Part shown: positions 31,811 through 41,596 of the stretch, one piece after another | How positions within the stretch are numbered: position 1 is the stretch's first letter | Layout: each line of letters starts with the position of its first letter | NCBI RefSeq assembly: GCF_028694605.1 | Contig: NZ_JAQVKP010000007.1 | Location: forward strand, 54,937-118,936 | Source of the DNA: Sulfurimonas sp. | GTDB taxonomy: Bacteria > Campylobacterota > Campylobacteria > Campylobacterales > Sulfurimonadaceae | DNA: 64,000 nt | Reading direction: 5' to 3' | Translations under genes and position numbers: made by a program | The notes under the pieces: model-generated | Databases searched by the model: none | Seen by the model: the letters and a program-made list of their open reading frames with translations, nothing else | Told to the model about the DNA's origin: nothing

Positions 31811-32793
31811 GTTACGAAGAGGCAAAAAAAGCTTTCACTTCACTCTTTTTACACGAGATGAACGATGAGGAGATGCGGGAGTTTTTGCTCTCTCTCACGC
31901 TTGATGCAAGCACCTCAGTAGAGACGATTGCAGCGGCGGCGGCAGTGATGCGCTCTTTTGCGATTCCTCTTCCAATCTCGGAGGATTTACGCACAGAAGT
32001 GATTGACATCGTCGGCACGGGTGGCGACAAGATAGGGAGTTTTAACATCTCCTCCACCGTTGCCATCCTCTGTGCATCATGCGGCAGTATGGTTGCAAAG
32101 CATGGGAGCCGCTCCGTTACCTCAAAATCGGGAAGTGCAGATATGTTTGAATCTCTTGGCGTGAGGCTTGATTTGGACATAGACAAGAGTGCAAGACTGC
32201 TTGAAGAGAGCGGATTTACATTTATGTTTGCCGGGAATCATCATCCTGCTATGCGCTTTATAATGCCGGTGCGCAAAACTATCTCTGAAAAGACTATCTT
32301 TAACATCTTGGGACCGCTTACAAATCCGGCGGGAGCGAGAAAGTCGCTTCTTGGCGTGTTTCACAAATCATTTGTTCCAAAAATGGCAGAGGCGCTTAAG
32401 ATAAACGGTGCGACTTCAACGCTTGTTGTAAGTTCGGAAGAGGGGATGGATGAGATAAGCATAAGTGATGTAACTTATGCTTCACAACTAAGAGACGGAG
32501 TTGTACGTGAGTTTGTCATCGACCCGCAAGAGTACGGGATAAAAAGAGCGCCGTTTCAAGCTATCGTAGGTGGAGACGGCAGAGAAAACGCACTGATATT
32601 ACATAATATTTTTGAGAGCAGAGCGACGGATGCGCAAAGAGATATAGTGATGATAAATGCGGCGGCTGCGCTTATGGTGGACGGTTTGGCAAGAGATATG
32701 CAAGATGGTTTGGAGATGGCAGGGCATGCTATAAAAAGCGGGAATGCCAAAGCAAAACTCCAGCAAATTATAGAGATTTCCAACAAACTATGA
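31807..32793 (+). CDS. trpD: Anthranilate phosphoribosyltransferase
   Basis: This 328-residue enzyme transfers phosphoribose from PRPP to anthranilate in tryptophan synthesis. Motifs are DIVGTGGDKIGSFNIS (PRPP/Mg site), VAKHGSRSVTSKSGSAD, NHHPAMRFI and NILGPLTNPA. It is not next to other trp genes; instead it is overlapped by the S4 gene and tsaE (four bases each, ATGA), so it is expressed with tRNA-modification and envelope genes. A scattered trp pathway is common in this phylum. Length is normal (about 330). Confidence 0.96.
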   Translation: MSYEEAKKAFTSLFLHEMNDEEMREFLLSLTLDASTSVETIAAAAAVMRSFAIPLPISEDLRTEVIDIVGTGGDKIGSFNISSTVAILCASCGSMVAKHGSRSVTSKSGSADMFESLGVRLDLDIDKSARLLEESGFTFMFAGNHHPAMRFIMPVRKTISEKTIFNILGPLTNPAGARKSLLGVFHKSFVPKMAEALKINGATSTLVVSSEEGMDEISISDVTYASQLRDGVVREFVIDPQEYGIKRAPFQAIVGGDGRENALILHNIFESRATDAQRDIVMINAAAALMVDGLARDMQDGLEMAGHAIKSGNAKAKLQQIIEISNKL

Positions 32794-33203
32794 AAAAATA
32801 TATCCTCTCTTTAGATAACATAGACGAAGTTGCAAAAGATGTTGCATCACAGTTTCAAAACGGCGTAATCATTCTGCGCGGTGATTTGGCATCGGGAAAG
32901 ACAACGCTTGTCAAAGCCGTTGTGGCACATCTTGGGATAAATGAAGATGTAACATCACCTACTTTTTCGCTCCAGCACGCTTATGCAAACAGAGTTTTTC
33001 ACTATGATATCTACAACCACGGGCTTGAACATTTTATGGCTTTAGGGATGCTTGAGGAGCTTGAGCGTGAGGGGCTTCATCTCATAGAGTGGGGTGATGA
33101 TGCTCTGGTGGCACTCTTAAGAGATGCCGGCATCAATGTAATAAGTGTTGATATAAAAAAAATTTCGGATAAAGAGAGAGAGTACAGCGTATGCATATAC
33201 TAA
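32790..33203 (+). CDS. tsaE: tRNA threonylcarbamoyladenosine biosynthesis ATPase TsaE
   Basis: This 137-residue P-loop protein works with TsaB, TsaC and TsaD to form t6A at position 37 of ANN-decoding tRNAs. It has the Walker A loop GDLASGKTT (31-39), EDVTSPTFSLQ, HYDIYN (71-76, metal and nucleotide site) and LIEWGD (98-103). Length is typical. It overlaps trpD by four bases and lptB by 13. The tsaE-lptB-rpoN order is a familiar arrangement in Campylobacterota. Confidence 0.95.
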   Translation: MKKYILSLDNIDEVAKDVASQFQNGVIILRGDLASGKTTLVKAVVAHLGINEDVTSPTFSLQHAYANRVFHYDIYNHGLEHFMALGMLEELEREGLHLIEWGDDALVALLRDAGINVISVDIKKISDKEREYSVCIY

Positions 33204-33913
33204 AAGCGGTTGACCTAAAGAAAAAAATAAAAGATTTAGAGATAGTAAAAGGTGTAAGCCTTGAAGTCAAAAGCGGCGAGGTTGTGGGGCTTTTAGGACC
33301 AAACGGAGCGGGAAAGACCACTACATTTTATATGATTTGCGGACTTGTTGAAGCAAGCGGCGGAGAGGTGTTTTTTGACGATGAAAATCTCTCAGGCAAA
33401 CCGCTCCATGAGAGAGCACTCAAAGGTATCGGCTATCTGCCGCAAGAGGCTTCCATATTTAAGGATTTGAGTGTTGAGGACAATCTTCTTATCGCCGCAG
33501 AGGTAAAGATAAAAGATAAAGAGGAGCAGGAGAAGAGGATTTTAGAGCTACTTGATATGTTCAACATCGAGCCGATTCGCTATCGCAAAGGTGTGAGCCT
33601 GAGCGGCGGAGAGCGCCGCCGTGTCGAGATTGCCCGTGCTTTGGTAAACAAACCGAAATTTTTACTTCTTGATGAGCCTTTTGCGGGGGTTGACCCTATA
33701 GCCGTGATGGATATCCAAACGGTTATAAAACAACTTGTCTCTTACGGCATCGGCGTGCTTATAACCGACCACAACGTACGTGAAACTTTGGATGTTTGCG
33801 ATAGAGCCTATGTTATCAAGTCCGGCTCGCTTCTAGCTAGCGGAACAAGTAGAGAGATAGGACAGAATGCCGATGTGCGTAAACACTATCTAGGCGAGGA
33901 GTTTAGGCTCTAA
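33191..33913 (+). CDS. lptB: LPS export ABC transporter ATPase LptB
   Basis: This 240-residue cytoplasmic ATPase powers extraction of lipopolysaccharide from the inner membrane with LptF, LptG and LptC. It has Walker A GPNGAGKTT (36-44), the signature SLSGGERRRVEIARAL, Walker B FLLLDEPFAGVDP and the switch His in ITDHNVRETL. The GVDP and FAGVDPIAV segments and the length are typical LptB features. It starts inside tsaE (13-base overlap) and is followed by rpoN after 14 bases. The membrane partners are not in this window. Confidence 0.96.
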   Translation: MHILKAVDLKKKIKDLEIVKGVSLEVKSGEVVGLLGPNGAGKTTTFYMICGLVEASGGEVFFDDENLSGKPLHERALKGIGYLPQEASIFKDLSVEDNLLIAAEVKIKDKEEQEKRILELLDMFNIEPIRYRKGVSLSGGERRRVEIARALVNKPKFLLLDEPFAGVDPIAVMDIQTVIKQLVSYGIGVLITDHNVRETLDVCDRAYVIKSGSLLASGTSREIGQNADVRKHYLGEEFRL

Positions 33914-33927
33914 AGGGCTTAGTAACC

Positions 33928-35196
33928 ATGGCGCAACTTAGGCAGACACAAAGCGTAGAAAACAAGCACAAACTCTCAAATACCCTGCGTAATTGGCTGC
34001 CGATTTTACACTCAAGTCTTAGCGATTTGGGCGAAGCCATGGCACCTTTTGTGGAAGCAAATCCGGTTGTTGAAATCTCTAGCGGATTTGAAGAGGATTT
34101 TGAGAGATTCTTACCCAAAAAAATCATCTCCTCATCTGTAGCAAACTCTCGTACAGAGCAGATAGAAGCGCTCACCATCCAGTACCGCTCTCTTTTTGAT
34201 GTGCTTGATGAGCAGATAGACTCAAACCTTTTTCCCACACCAAAATCAAAAGAGGCGGCGTACTTTGTTGTGGCAAATCTTGATGAAAACGGTTATTATG
34301 AGGGAGAAAGCGAGCTTTTTTGCAAATTAAACGGCATGACGCTTGAAGAGTTTGAAAAAATCCGTATGCGTTTCGCACACCTTGATCCTGTCGGAATCGC
34401 CGCAAAAAATCTTCAAGAATCTTTCTTATTTCAACTTGAGAGCTCCGATGTAAGCGATGAAGCATACTCACTAGCCACCAAAGTAATTAAGGATTTGGAA
34501 AACATCTATGCCTACTCTGATGAGAAAAATTTTGCGGAAGTTATGCGTGTTTTAGGCACTTTCAAAAACCCTCCTGCCATTGAGTACTTAGAAGAGTCGT
34601 CTCAGGTAATCCCTGATTTGATGATATTTTTTAACGATGACGACTCTATAGAGGTAAAACTCAATGATGCCTACTACCCGACCATAAACATCGACACAAA
34701 CTACGGTGTTACACATGAGTATGTCTCACAAAAAATCAAAGAGGCAAAAGGTTTGGTTGATGCTCTTGATATGAGAAAAGCAACGCTCTATAAAGTGGGG
34801 CTTATGATAGTGGAGTATCAGTACGAGTTTTTTACGGGTGGAGCGATTATGCCCCTTACGCTTAAAACACTTGCCGATGAGTTCGGACACAACCCATCAA
34901 CGATTTCAAGAGCTATCGCAAACAAATACATAGCCTGCAACAGAGGCATATATGCCATGAAAGAGTTTTTTACAACCGCCATAGATGAAGATGTCTCAAA
35001 TGCCGCTATAAAAGAGTTTGTCATAAATCTGGTTAAAAATGAAAACAGAAAAAAACCGCTAAGCGATATGAAGCTCTTGGAGCTTATACAAAACAAGTTC
35101 AAAGTAGAGATGGTAAGACGCACCATCGCAAAGTACCGAAAACAGCTAAATATCGCAGGTTCAAGCGAGAGAAAAAAGCTTTATCAGTTGCATTAA
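33928..35196 (+). CDS. rpoN: RNA polymerase sigma-54 factor
   Basis: This 422-residue sigma-54 directs polymerase to -24/-12 promoters and in this phylum mainly serves flagellar and stress genes. The activator-interacting N-terminus is the Campylobacter form ([27 protein letters not shown]), less Gln-rich than in Escherichia coli. The core-binding and helix-turn-helix regions follow ([23 protein letters not shown]). The C-terminal RpoN box is [14 protein letters not shown], close to the consensus ARRTVAKYRE. The ATG at 33928 has the ribosome site aaaggg about ten bases before. It sits in a seven-gene operon from the S4 gene to the TIGR02757 gene. Confidence 0.96.
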   Translation: MAQLRQTQSVENKHKLSNTLRNWLPILHSSLSDLGEAMAPFVEANPVVEISSGFEEDFERFLPKKIISSSVANSRTEQIEALTIQYRSLFDVLDEQIDSNLFPTPKSKEAAYFVVANLDENGYYEGESELFCKLNGMTLEEFEKIRMRFAHLDPVGIAAKNLQESFLFQLESSDVSDEAYSLATKVIKDLENIYAYSDEKNFAEVMRVLGTFKNPPAIEYLEESSQVIPDLMIFFNDDDSIEVKLNDAYYPTINIDTNYGVTHEYVSQKIKEAKGLVDALDMRKATLYKVGLMIVEYQYEFFTGGAIMPLTLKTLADEFGHNPSTISRAIANKYIACNRGIYAMKEFFTTAIDEDVSNAAIKEFVINLVKNENRKKPLSDMKLLELIQNKFKVEMVRRTIAKYRKQLNIAGSSERKKLYQLH

Positions 35197-35210
35197 TAAA
35201 GAGGGGTATC

Positions 35211-35777
35211 ATGAAAAACATCGATAAAAAAAGCCTAGAAAAAGCATATAAATTATTTGATAGCGGTACAATAGATACCATTGAAGTAGGTACTCTAAAA
35301 GGGCTGCAAGATATTCACAGCTATATTTTTGAGGGATTGTATGATTTTGCAGGAAAAGTTAGAGAAGTCAATATCTCAAAAGGGGGGTTTAGGTTTGCAA
35401 ACAGTTTGTACCTAAAAGAGATACTTCCAAAAATAGAGCAGATGCCGCAAGATAGTTTCAAAGCCATTATCGCCAAATATGTAGAGATGAATATCGCCCA
35501 TCCATTTTTGGAAGGCAACGGCAGAACGATGCGAATATGGCTAGATACGATGCTAAAAAGTGAGCTTAAGCAAGTGGTAGATTGGCAATTCGTACCAAAA
35601 GAGCTGTACTTACAAGCGATGGAGAGAAGCCCCATTAATGACCTAGAGATAAGGACTTTGCTTTTTGAAAATTTAACCCACAAAATAGATGACAGAGAAG
35701 TGATTTTTAAAGGAATTGAACAATCTTACTACTATGAGGGGTATATAAAAGAAGAGAGTTTAAGGCTTGAGAAGTGA
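35211..35777 (+). CDS. fic: Class III Fic protein (autoinhibited AMP transferase)
   Basis: This 188-residue Fic protein transfers AMP from ATP to a hydroxyl of a target protein. The Fic motif is complete: [12 protein letters not shown] (97-108) with catalytic His97, Glu101, Asn103 and Arg105/Arg108. At the C-terminus SYYYEG (172-177) matches the (S/T)xxxE(G/N) inhibitory motif, which defines class III, the type of Neisseria meningitidis NmFic (191 residues) whose own C-terminal helix blocks ATP. So no separate antitoxin is needed, and none is seen. It has a good ribosome site (agagggg), follows rpoN by 14 bases and overlaps the next gene by four. NmFic-type enzymes target DNA gyrase; whether this one does is an inference. 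Confidence 0.92.
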   Translation: MKNIDKKSLEKAYKLFDSGTIDTIEVGTLKGLQDIHSYIFEGLYDFAGKVREVNISKGGFRFANSLYLKEILPKIEQMPQDSFKAIIAKYVEMNIAHPFLEGNGRTMRIWLDTMLKSELKQVVDWQFVPKELYLQAMERSPINDLEIRTLLFENLTHKIDDREVIFKGIEQSYYYEGYIKEESLRLEK

Positions 35778-36538
35778 GTGATATAAATATAAAAAAACTA
35801 CTAGATGTTGAGGTCGCAAAACGCAATTGTGAGGGTGAGATTTGTGAAGAGCGGCTAGACCCTATCATGGTTGCACATCGCTACAAAGACCCGACCATCT
35901 CTCTTATCTGCGCACTTTTTGCATACGGAAATGTAGCTCAGATAGTGAAGTTTTTAAACTCTCTTGATTTTTCGCTTCTGCAAAAAAGTGATGATGCCAT
36001 AAGGGAGGAGCTGAAAAACCACTACTACAGATTTCAAAAGAGCGAGGATGTTATAGCTCTTTTTATCGCTCTAAAACGCCTAAACGAAAAAACAACGCTC
36101 CAAGAGGTTTTTAAAAACGGTTACGATAAAAAAAGAAGTGTCATAGAGGGCATAAACTCTCTTATAAAAACTTTGCAGGATATTTATCCGCACTCGTCCA
36201 TGGGATACAACTTTTTAATCTCGCAAGTTAATACAAAAACCAAAGGAGCAGGGGCACTCAAGCGGTGGATGATGTACTTGCGCTGGATGGTTAGGTGTGA
36301 CAATATCGACATGGGTTTGTGGAGCGGAGTTGACAAAGGCGACCTTATCATCCCGCTTGACACCCACACTTTCAATGTTTCCAAAAAACTCGGGCTTCTG
36401 AAGAGAAAAAGCTACGATTTACAAGCCGCAATTGAGCTTACAAACAGACTAAAAGAGTTCGACGCACAAGACCCACTAAAGTACGATTTTGCGCTTTATC
36501 GCATCGGACAGGAGAAATTGTCGCTAGGGATGAGCTAG
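35774..36538 (+). CDS. TIGR02757/DUF2400 family protein
   Basis: This 254-residue protein is a conserved cytoplasmic family of unknown function. Features that I recognise are [33 protein letters not shown] near the start and [20 protein letters not shown], then [19 protein letters not shown] and [15 protein letters not shown] near the end. The pattern of helices and the final D-x-x-K-Y-D-F segment resemble the helix-hairpin-helix DNA glycosylase fold, which is an inference only. It overlaps the fic gene by four bases (ATGA or GTGA; here GTG 35774) and ends inside the convergent MFS gene (15-base overlap). Confidence 0.85.
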   Translation: MSDINIKKLLDVEVAKRNCEGEICEERLDPIMVAHRYKDPTISLICALFAYGNVAQIVKFLNSLDFSLLQKSDDAIREELKNHYYRFQKSEDVIALFIALKRLNEKTTLQEVFKNGYDKKRSVIEGINSLIKTLQDIYPHSSMGYNFLISQVNTKTKGAGALKRWMMYLRWMVRCDNIDMGLWSGVDKGDLIIPLDTHTFNVSKKLGLLKRKSYDLQAAIELTNRLKEFDAQDPLKYDFALYRIGQEKLSLGMS

Positions 36539-37693
36539 CCGATTTCTCATTACAAAAAGAGCTACGGATAAAACTACTGCGGAAGATGACGCGATCACAA
36601 ACAAAAGAGTGCTTCCATAACTGTCCCACATCCATCCCGCAGCACTCAAGGAGAGAAGCGTTGCAAGACCTACGGAAGTATAATAAACTCCGTATGCCGT
36701 TGCTTTTAGATCATGCGGTGCCGTGTCTGAAATAATCGCTTTAGCCAAAGAGTTAAATCCTCCCGCAAAAAATCCATAGATACCAAAACCAATCCATACT
36801 CCCAAAACGCTGCCTGTCGCCATTGCCATTGCTCCCAGTCCAAAAGCCAGATACACAAACGATAGTAGAGCTGCTTTTCCAAGCTTATCTGCCAGTTTGC
36901 CTATGGGAATTGCAAAAAGAGCTTGTGTAAGGTTGTAAAGCGTATATGCAAGCGGTATAACGGCTAATGCAAGTCCGTTATCTCCTGCTTTTAAAATCAT
37001 AAACGAGTAGTTCATTGCAAAGAGACTAAAGAGTGTCTGAAATGCAACAAGAAAGTAAAACTGCACAGGAAGCGCACTTGGACGAAAACGCTTCATAGGA
37101 GTTGGGGTAAAAGGTACATCGGTGATTATAAAGACGAGAATAAGCATAGAGATAATCCCGGGGATAATGCTAAGAGCAAAGATTGTTCTAAATGTATCTT
37201 CGCTCTCTCCAAGCCACCATAAAAGCCCAAACGCACTCAGCGAACCAACTAATGCCCCCGCGCCGTCCATCATTTTGTGAAAACCAAAAACAAAACCACT
37301 GGAACCTTTTGGCGTAGAAGCACTGATAAGTGCGTCGCGCGGAGCAACACGAATCCCTTTGGCAAGCCTGTCGCCTATACGGATGGTCATAATCATAGTC
37401 GCACTTTGGGCAAAAAAAGCAAGAGGTTTTATAAGATTTGAGAGACCGTATCCAAATACTACTATTCCCTTTCTTCGTCCGAGCCTATCCGAGTAGAACC
37501 CCGAGAGAGCTATAAGCAAAGCAACGGACAGTTCCGCCAAACCCTCTATGAGACCGATTTGCGTTTTTGTCGCATGTAAAAACCGTTCCAAAAAAATCGG
37601 CAGCAAAGGAAGAATCATCTCTGTGGAAAAATCCGTAAAAAAGCTGTTGGCTCCCAACCCGAAAATATTTTTGTTTAATGTTGGTTTATTCAT
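36524..37693 (-). CDS. MFS transporter
   Basis: This 389-residue inner-membrane carrier has about 12 predicted helices and the MFS loop motif between helices 2 and 3 (GFYSDRLGRRKGIVVFGYGL). A second related loop (GKLADKLGKAALL) marks the second half. The amphipathic repeats and length are normal. MFS members move drugs, sugars or organic acids by proton coupling, and no substrate clue is visible. It is transcribed alone from a TATAAT at 37713-37718 with ribosome site agga, divergent from the CoA-binding gene. Confidence 0.88.
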   Translation of the reverse strand: MNKPTLNKNIFGLGANSFFTDFSTEMILPLLPIFLERFLHATKTQIGLIEGLAELSVALLIALSGFYSDRLGRRKGIVVFGYGLSNLIKPLAFFAQSATMIMTIRIGDRLAKGIRVAPRDALISASTPKGSSGFVFGFHKMMDGAGALVGSLSAFGLLWWLGESEDTFRTIFALSIIPGIISMLILVFIITDVPFTPTPMKRFRPSALPVQFYFLVAFQTLFSLFAMNYSFMILKAGDNGLALAVIPLAYTLYNLTQALFAIPIGKLADKLGKAALLSFVYLAFGLGAMAMATGSVLGVWIGFGIYGFFAGGFNSLAKAIISDTAPHDLKATAYGVYYTSVGLATLLSLSAAGWMWDSYGSTLLFVIASSSAVVLSVALFVMRNRLAHP

Positions 37694-37712
37694 TTTGTCC
37701 TAATTTTTTACC

Positions 37713-37718
37713 ATTATA
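37713..37718 (-). promoter_or_regulatory. -10 element of the MFS gene
   Basis: On the - strand a perfect TATAAT lies 19 bases before the MFS ATG (37693), with AGGA between. It lies back-to-back with the promoter at 37761. Confidence 0.6.
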
Positions 37719-37760
37719 TACCTATTTGACGAATGTATTTGGTATTATGCTTTAGTTTGC

Positions 37761-37766
37761 TATAAT
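37761..37766 (+). promoter_or_regulatory. Extended -10 promoter for the CoA-binding/ilvA genes
   Basis: TGC-TATAAT lies 30 bases before the ATG at 37797, and the ribosome site aaaaggg is at 37785-37791. Confidence 0.7.
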
Positions 37767-37796
37767 CTCTAACTATTTTTAAAAAAAGGGTGTCCT

Positions 37797-38225
37797 ATGG
37801 AATGCGAATTTCCGACAATTAATTCTAACAAGCAAGAGATACTGGAAATTTTTAATATCACAAAAACTATAGCCGTAGTGGGACTCTCGCCTGATGGGAG
37901 CAAAGACAGCCACAGAGTTGCAAAGTATCTTCAAGAACATGGCTTTAAGATAGTACCGATTTATCCGAAAGAGGAGACTATTTTAGGCGAAAAAGTGTAT
38001 CGCTCGCTTGCAGAAGTTCCTTTTGAGATTGATATGGTAAATATCTTTAGAAAACCGGATATTTTACCGTTGGTGGCGGATGCATGTATAGCAAGAGGGG
38101 ATGTAAAGATTTTTTGGGCGCAAAAAGGGATTGTCAACAACGAAGCGGCACAAAAAGCAAAAGATGCAGGCATGAGTGTTGTGCAAAATATGTGTACGAT
38201 GGTAGAACATCGCACACTTTTTTAG
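37797..38225 (+). CDS. CoA-binding protein (YccU-like)
   Basis: This 142-residue protein has the Rossmann-type CoA-binding fold of succinyl-CoA synthetase alpha-like proteins. It shows TIAVVGLSPDGSKDSHRVAKYLQEHGFKIVPIYP at the N-terminus, the phosphate-binding turn of CoA binders, and VVQNMCTMVEHRTLF at the C-terminus. It lacks the catalytic ligase parts, so it is likely a regulator or CoA-thiol carrier. It is the first gene of the run with ilvA (nine-base gap) and has an extended -10 promoter. No specific function is known to me. Confidence 0.88.
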   Translation: MECEFPTINSNKQEILEIFNITKTIAVVGLSPDGSKDSHRVAKYLQEHGFKIVPIYPKEETILGEKVYRSLAEVPFEIDMVNIFRKPDILPLVADACIARGDVKIFWAQKGIVNNEAAQKAKDAGMSVVQNMCTMVEHRTLF

Positions 38226-38234
38226 GAGATTTTT

Positions 38235-39437
38235 TTGTTTGATGTAAAAAAAATCTATGAAGCAAGAGAGCGCATCAAAAGTGTCGTTGTTGACACACCG
38301 CTCTCTTACGCACCCCATCTAAGCAAACACTCAGGATGTGAGGTTTACCTAAAAAAAGAGAATCTTCAAGTCACGGGCGCATTTAAAATCAGGGGGGCTT
38401 ACAACAAGATAGCAGCCCTTAATGATGCACAAAGAGCGTGCGGTGTTATCGCTGCAAGCGCAGGCAACCATGCTCAAGGCGTTGCACTCTCCGCTTCTAT
38501 GTTTGGCATAAAAGCTATTATCGTTATGCCCGAGTCAACACCGCTTACTAAGATAAACGGGGTAAAAAACTATGGTGCAGATGTCATTTTGCATGGGGCA
38601 AACTATGATGAGGCGTATGCACATGCCATAAAATACGCCAAATTACATTCACTTACTTTTGTTCACCCTTTTGAGGATGATGAAGTCATAGCCGGGCAGG
38701 GAACGCTTGGGCTTGACATCTTAGACAAATGTGCTGACTTGGATGCGGTTGTTATCCCCGCCGGCGGCGGCGGACTTGTCTCAGGAATGGCATGCGCCAT
38801 CAAGAGTATCAACCCAAACATAGAAGTTATAGCTGTAAGCGCAAAAGGTGCGCCCGCACTTAAAAACTCTTTTGACGCCAAAACCCCCATAGACAGTTTA
38901 AGTGTCAGAACCATCGCAGACGGAATCGCCGTACGGGATACCTCGCCTATAACTTTAGGCTATATGTTGGAGAGTGTCGATAGGTTTATCGGCGTGGATG
39001 ATGAAGAGATAGCAAGTGCGATTTTGTTCTTGCTTGAGAGACAAAAACTTGTAGTTGAGGGTGCGGGAGCAGTTGGCGTTGCAGCACTTTTGCATAACAA
39101 ACTTGAACATCTCAAGGGCAAAAAAGTGGCTATCGTCCTAAGCGGAGGCAACATGGATGTAACACTTCTTTCCGTTATCATCGAAAAAGGTCTGCTCAAA
39201 TCCGGCAGAAAGATGAAGTTTACCGTTACTCTTGTCGATAAACCGGGGGCACTTATGCGCTTTACGCAGATACTCCAAGACCTAAATGCAAATATCGTAC
39301 ATATATCGTATGACAGAACTTCCATCTCGCTTGATTACGGGGATGCAAATGTTACCGTGCATCTTGAAACAAAAGGCGAAGAGCATCAAAACATGATTTA
39401 TAAAGTGCTCAAAGAAGAAAACTATATAAGAGGGTAA
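38235..39437 (+). CDS. ilvA: Threonine ammonia-lyase (threonine deaminase)
   Basis: This 400-residue PLP enzyme turns threonine into 2-oxobutanoate and ammonia, the first step to isoleucine. The PLP lysine is Lys51 in TGAFKIRGAYNK; the Gly-rich phosphate loop is PAGGGGLVSG. A single C-terminal ACT domain (about 326-400, KFTVTLVDKPGALMRFTQILQDL) is the form usual for the 400-residue enzymes. The TTG start at 38235 follows a clear aggag by six bases and gives MFDVKKIYEARERI, the normal N-terminus. It is followed by the WD40 gene and then ilvB-ilvN, the next step of the pathway. It may be regulated by isoleucine through the ACT domain. Confidence 0.95.
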   Translation: MFDVKKIYEARERIKSVVVDTPLSYAPHLSKHSGCEVYLKKENLQVTGAFKIRGAYNKIAALNDAQRACGVIAASAGNHAQGVALSASMFGIKAIIVMPESTPLTKINGVKNYGADVILHGANYDEAYAHAIKYAKLHSLTFVHPFEDDEVIAGQGTLGLDILDKCADLDAVVIPAGGGGLVSGMACAIKSINPNIEVIAVSAKGAPALKNSFDAKTPIDSLSVRTIADGIAVRDTSPITLGYMLESVDRFIGVDDEEIASAILFLLERQKLVVEGAGAVGVAALLHNKLEHLKGKKVAIVLSGGNMDVTLLSVIIEKGLLKSGRKMKFTVTLVDKPGALMRFTQILQDLNANIVHISYDRTSISLDYGDANVTVHLETKGEEHQNMIYKVLKEENYIRG

Positions 39438-39447
39438 AATATAACGT

Positions 39448-41571
39448 ATGACACCCATAAAAAAAAGCAGTTTTGATGAAGCGATTATTTATCTAAAAAT
39501 TCTTAACTCTCAAACACTTTTAACAGCAGACTCTTTTACGACCATAAGACATCTTGACAAAGAAAAACTTGTAGTAAAAGATGAGATTAAAATGGCTATT
39601 TTACATACAAGATACGCCACAAAAGTTATAGATTTTAGCTCTGACGCAGACTATTTTGCCACTTTGTCCCACGATGCAAGAGAGGCAAAACTGTTTGAGA
39701 CGAAAAGCAGAAAAAATATCGCTTCACTCGACAGACACCAAGGTGAAGTCGCATGCGTAGGCATCGACCCAAAAGATAGGTATATGTTCTCTTGCGGCGA
39801 TGACGGCGGTACTTTTGGCGTTGATATCCAGACTAAAAAATTGGCACTCACGCTTCCACGCCATCTCGATATTGTCAATGATATAGCATTTAGCAGTGAT
39901 GGCGATATCGCAGCAACCGCAAGTTACGACAAAAATATATCTCTTTTTAGCCTTAGCTTGATGCTGCCAAAAGGCAAACTCAAACAACACTCCGCTCCGG
40001 TTATCAAAGTTGCATTTTTAGACCAAGAGCATCTTTTGAGCATCGATAAAAAAAGCAAAGGCTTTATTTGGAATATCAGCACACTTAAAGTGGTCGGAAA
40101 ACTTCACGAAATCCACGATGATGTTACACAAATCGCCATTGCGCACCAAAACGGTTTTATCTTTTTAGGAACTAAACTCGGCTATATTTTGGTTTATGAT
40201 TTGCATACGTATAAACTTATATCAAGAAGATATATCAAGTTTGAACATGCAGTTAGTGCTTTATGTTTTGATGAGCAGACAAACCAACTCATAGTTGCGA
40301 CAGAGAATGGCGAACTTCTTTTTTACGATATTTTTGCCAATGAAGATGAACTTGCAAAACTTATAAAAGAGAAAAAATATGTACAAATGCTCCAAGAGAT
40401 AGAGCAAAACCCTCTTTTAAAATACACAAAAGCTTCCAAAGCTTTTGACGCTCTATGGGAAAAGGCGCTAAGTTACGCAAAAGAGTTTCTTGAGAGAAAC
40501 GACAAAGCAAGCGCTCTTAAAGTACTTGATGGTTTCAGTGCCATCTCCGCTAAAAGACAGTTTGGACAAAAACTTGTTCAAGAGTATGCAGAGTACGATA
40601 AGTTTTTGATGTTTGTAAAAAATAAAAAAATCTCTCTAGCCTACAATTTGGCAAATATGCATCCTATCTACAAAGAGACAAAAGTTTACAAAGCGTTAGA
40701 GGCGCAATGGGAGAAGAGTTTTGCGCTTGCAAAAAAATACCTGCTTGATGCAAAAATGAGTTCTATGGCGCAAGAGATTTTGATGCCTTATCGCGGCATA
40801 AGCGAAAAAACAGTAATGATTCAAGAGCTTGTACTCAACATTCATGTCTATAGAAGATTTCGTACATCTATCGCTCAGCAGGAGTTTAAACTCTCCTTTG
40901 AGCTTGTCAAGCAAAACCCATTTTTAAAAGAGTATCCGGAGTATAAAGCTCTGATTCAATACTCCGATTCACTCTATATGAAAGCGCAAACTCTTCTAAG
41001 TAACGGCGATACACACTCTGCGGTAAAGATTTTTCGTATTTTGCTCGATTTTGATGATTTTAAAGAAGAAGCAAGAGAGATTATCTCCGATATAGAAAAT
41101 CAGCATAAATTTTTTCATGCCATAGAGGCTCAAAATATTATTGCGGCATACAATCTTCTTGATATCTCACCGGCTCTTCAAAATACCCAAGACGGAAAAA
41201 AACTACAAGCTGCATGGGAAGAAGATTTTGACAAAGCGTATGATTATGCACTCCAAGCAGATGCAGAGATGCTCAAAACAACCTTGCAAAACTACATAAA
41301 GATAAGATCAAAAAATGCAGATATCGCAGACCTTTTCTCTCTTTTGCACATTACTCAGCTAAAAAACGCTATCCATCAACATGCAGAACAAAAAACAGTA
41401 GAAAACGGAATTAAAAACTATATTTTATACTATGGCTTGAACCAAGAGATAAGAGACTTTTTTCTTCTCTTTCAAGCACAATATCCGGAATCAAAGCTCA
41501 ATATAGAGTCGCAAGCACGTGGAGACATTTTTAGATGGAGACCATCTATGATAGTTAATTCCATATTATAA
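39448..41571 (+). CDS. WD40 protein with four 84-residue helical repeats
   Basis: This 707-residue protein is not a named family that I recognise. Residues 1-300 look like a WD40 propeller (KVIDFSSDADYFATLSHDAR, HLDIVNDIAFSSDGDIAATASYDKNI). Residues 310-690 are helical and contain a repeat: W337 (ALWEKALSYAKEFL), W421 (AQWEKSFALAKKYL), Y505 region (YSDSLYMKAQTLL) and W590 (AAWEEDFDKAYDYAL), spaced 84-85 residues. Each is preceded by a similar segment (SLAYNLANMHPIYKE, KLSFELVKQNPFLKE, IAAYNLLDISPALQN). It has no signal peptide or membrane helix. It begins ten bases after ilvA. A scaffold or assembly role is only a guess. Confidence 0.75.
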   Translation: MTPIKKSSFDEAIIYLKILNSQTLLTADSFTTIRHLDKEKLVVKDEIKMAILHTRYATKVIDFSSDADYFATLSHDAREAKLFETKSRKNIASLDRHQGEVACVGIDPKDRYMFSCGDDGGTFGVDIQTKKLALTLPRHLDIVNDIAFSSDGDIAATASYDKNISLFSLSLMLPKGKLKQHSAPVIKVAFLDQEHLLSIDKKSKGFIWNISTLKVVGKLHEIHDDVTQIAIAHQNGFIFLGTKLGYILVYDLHTYKLISRRYIKFEHAVSALCFDEQTNQLIVATENGELLFYDIFANEDELAKLIKEKKYVQMLQEIEQNPLLKYTKASKAFDALWEKALSYAKEFLERNDKASALKVLDGFSAISAKRQFGQKLVQEYAEYDKFLMFVKNKKISLAYNLANMHPIYKETKVYKALEAQWEKSFALAKKYLLDAKMSSMAQEILMPYRGISEKTVMIQELVLNIHVYRRFRTSIAQQEFKLSFELVKQNPFLKEYPEYKALIQYSDSLYMKAQTLLSNGDTHSAVKIFRILLDFDDFKEEAREIISDIENQHKFFHAIEAQNIIAAYNLLDISPALQNTQDGKKLQAAWEEDFDKAYDYALQADAEMLKTTLQNYIKIRSKNADIADLFSLLHITQLKNAIHQHAEQKTVENGIKNYILYYGLNQEIRDFFLLFQAQYPESKLNIESQARGDIFRWRPSMIVNSIL

Positions 41572-41596
41572 TAAGAAACTACACCAAAATTTAACT

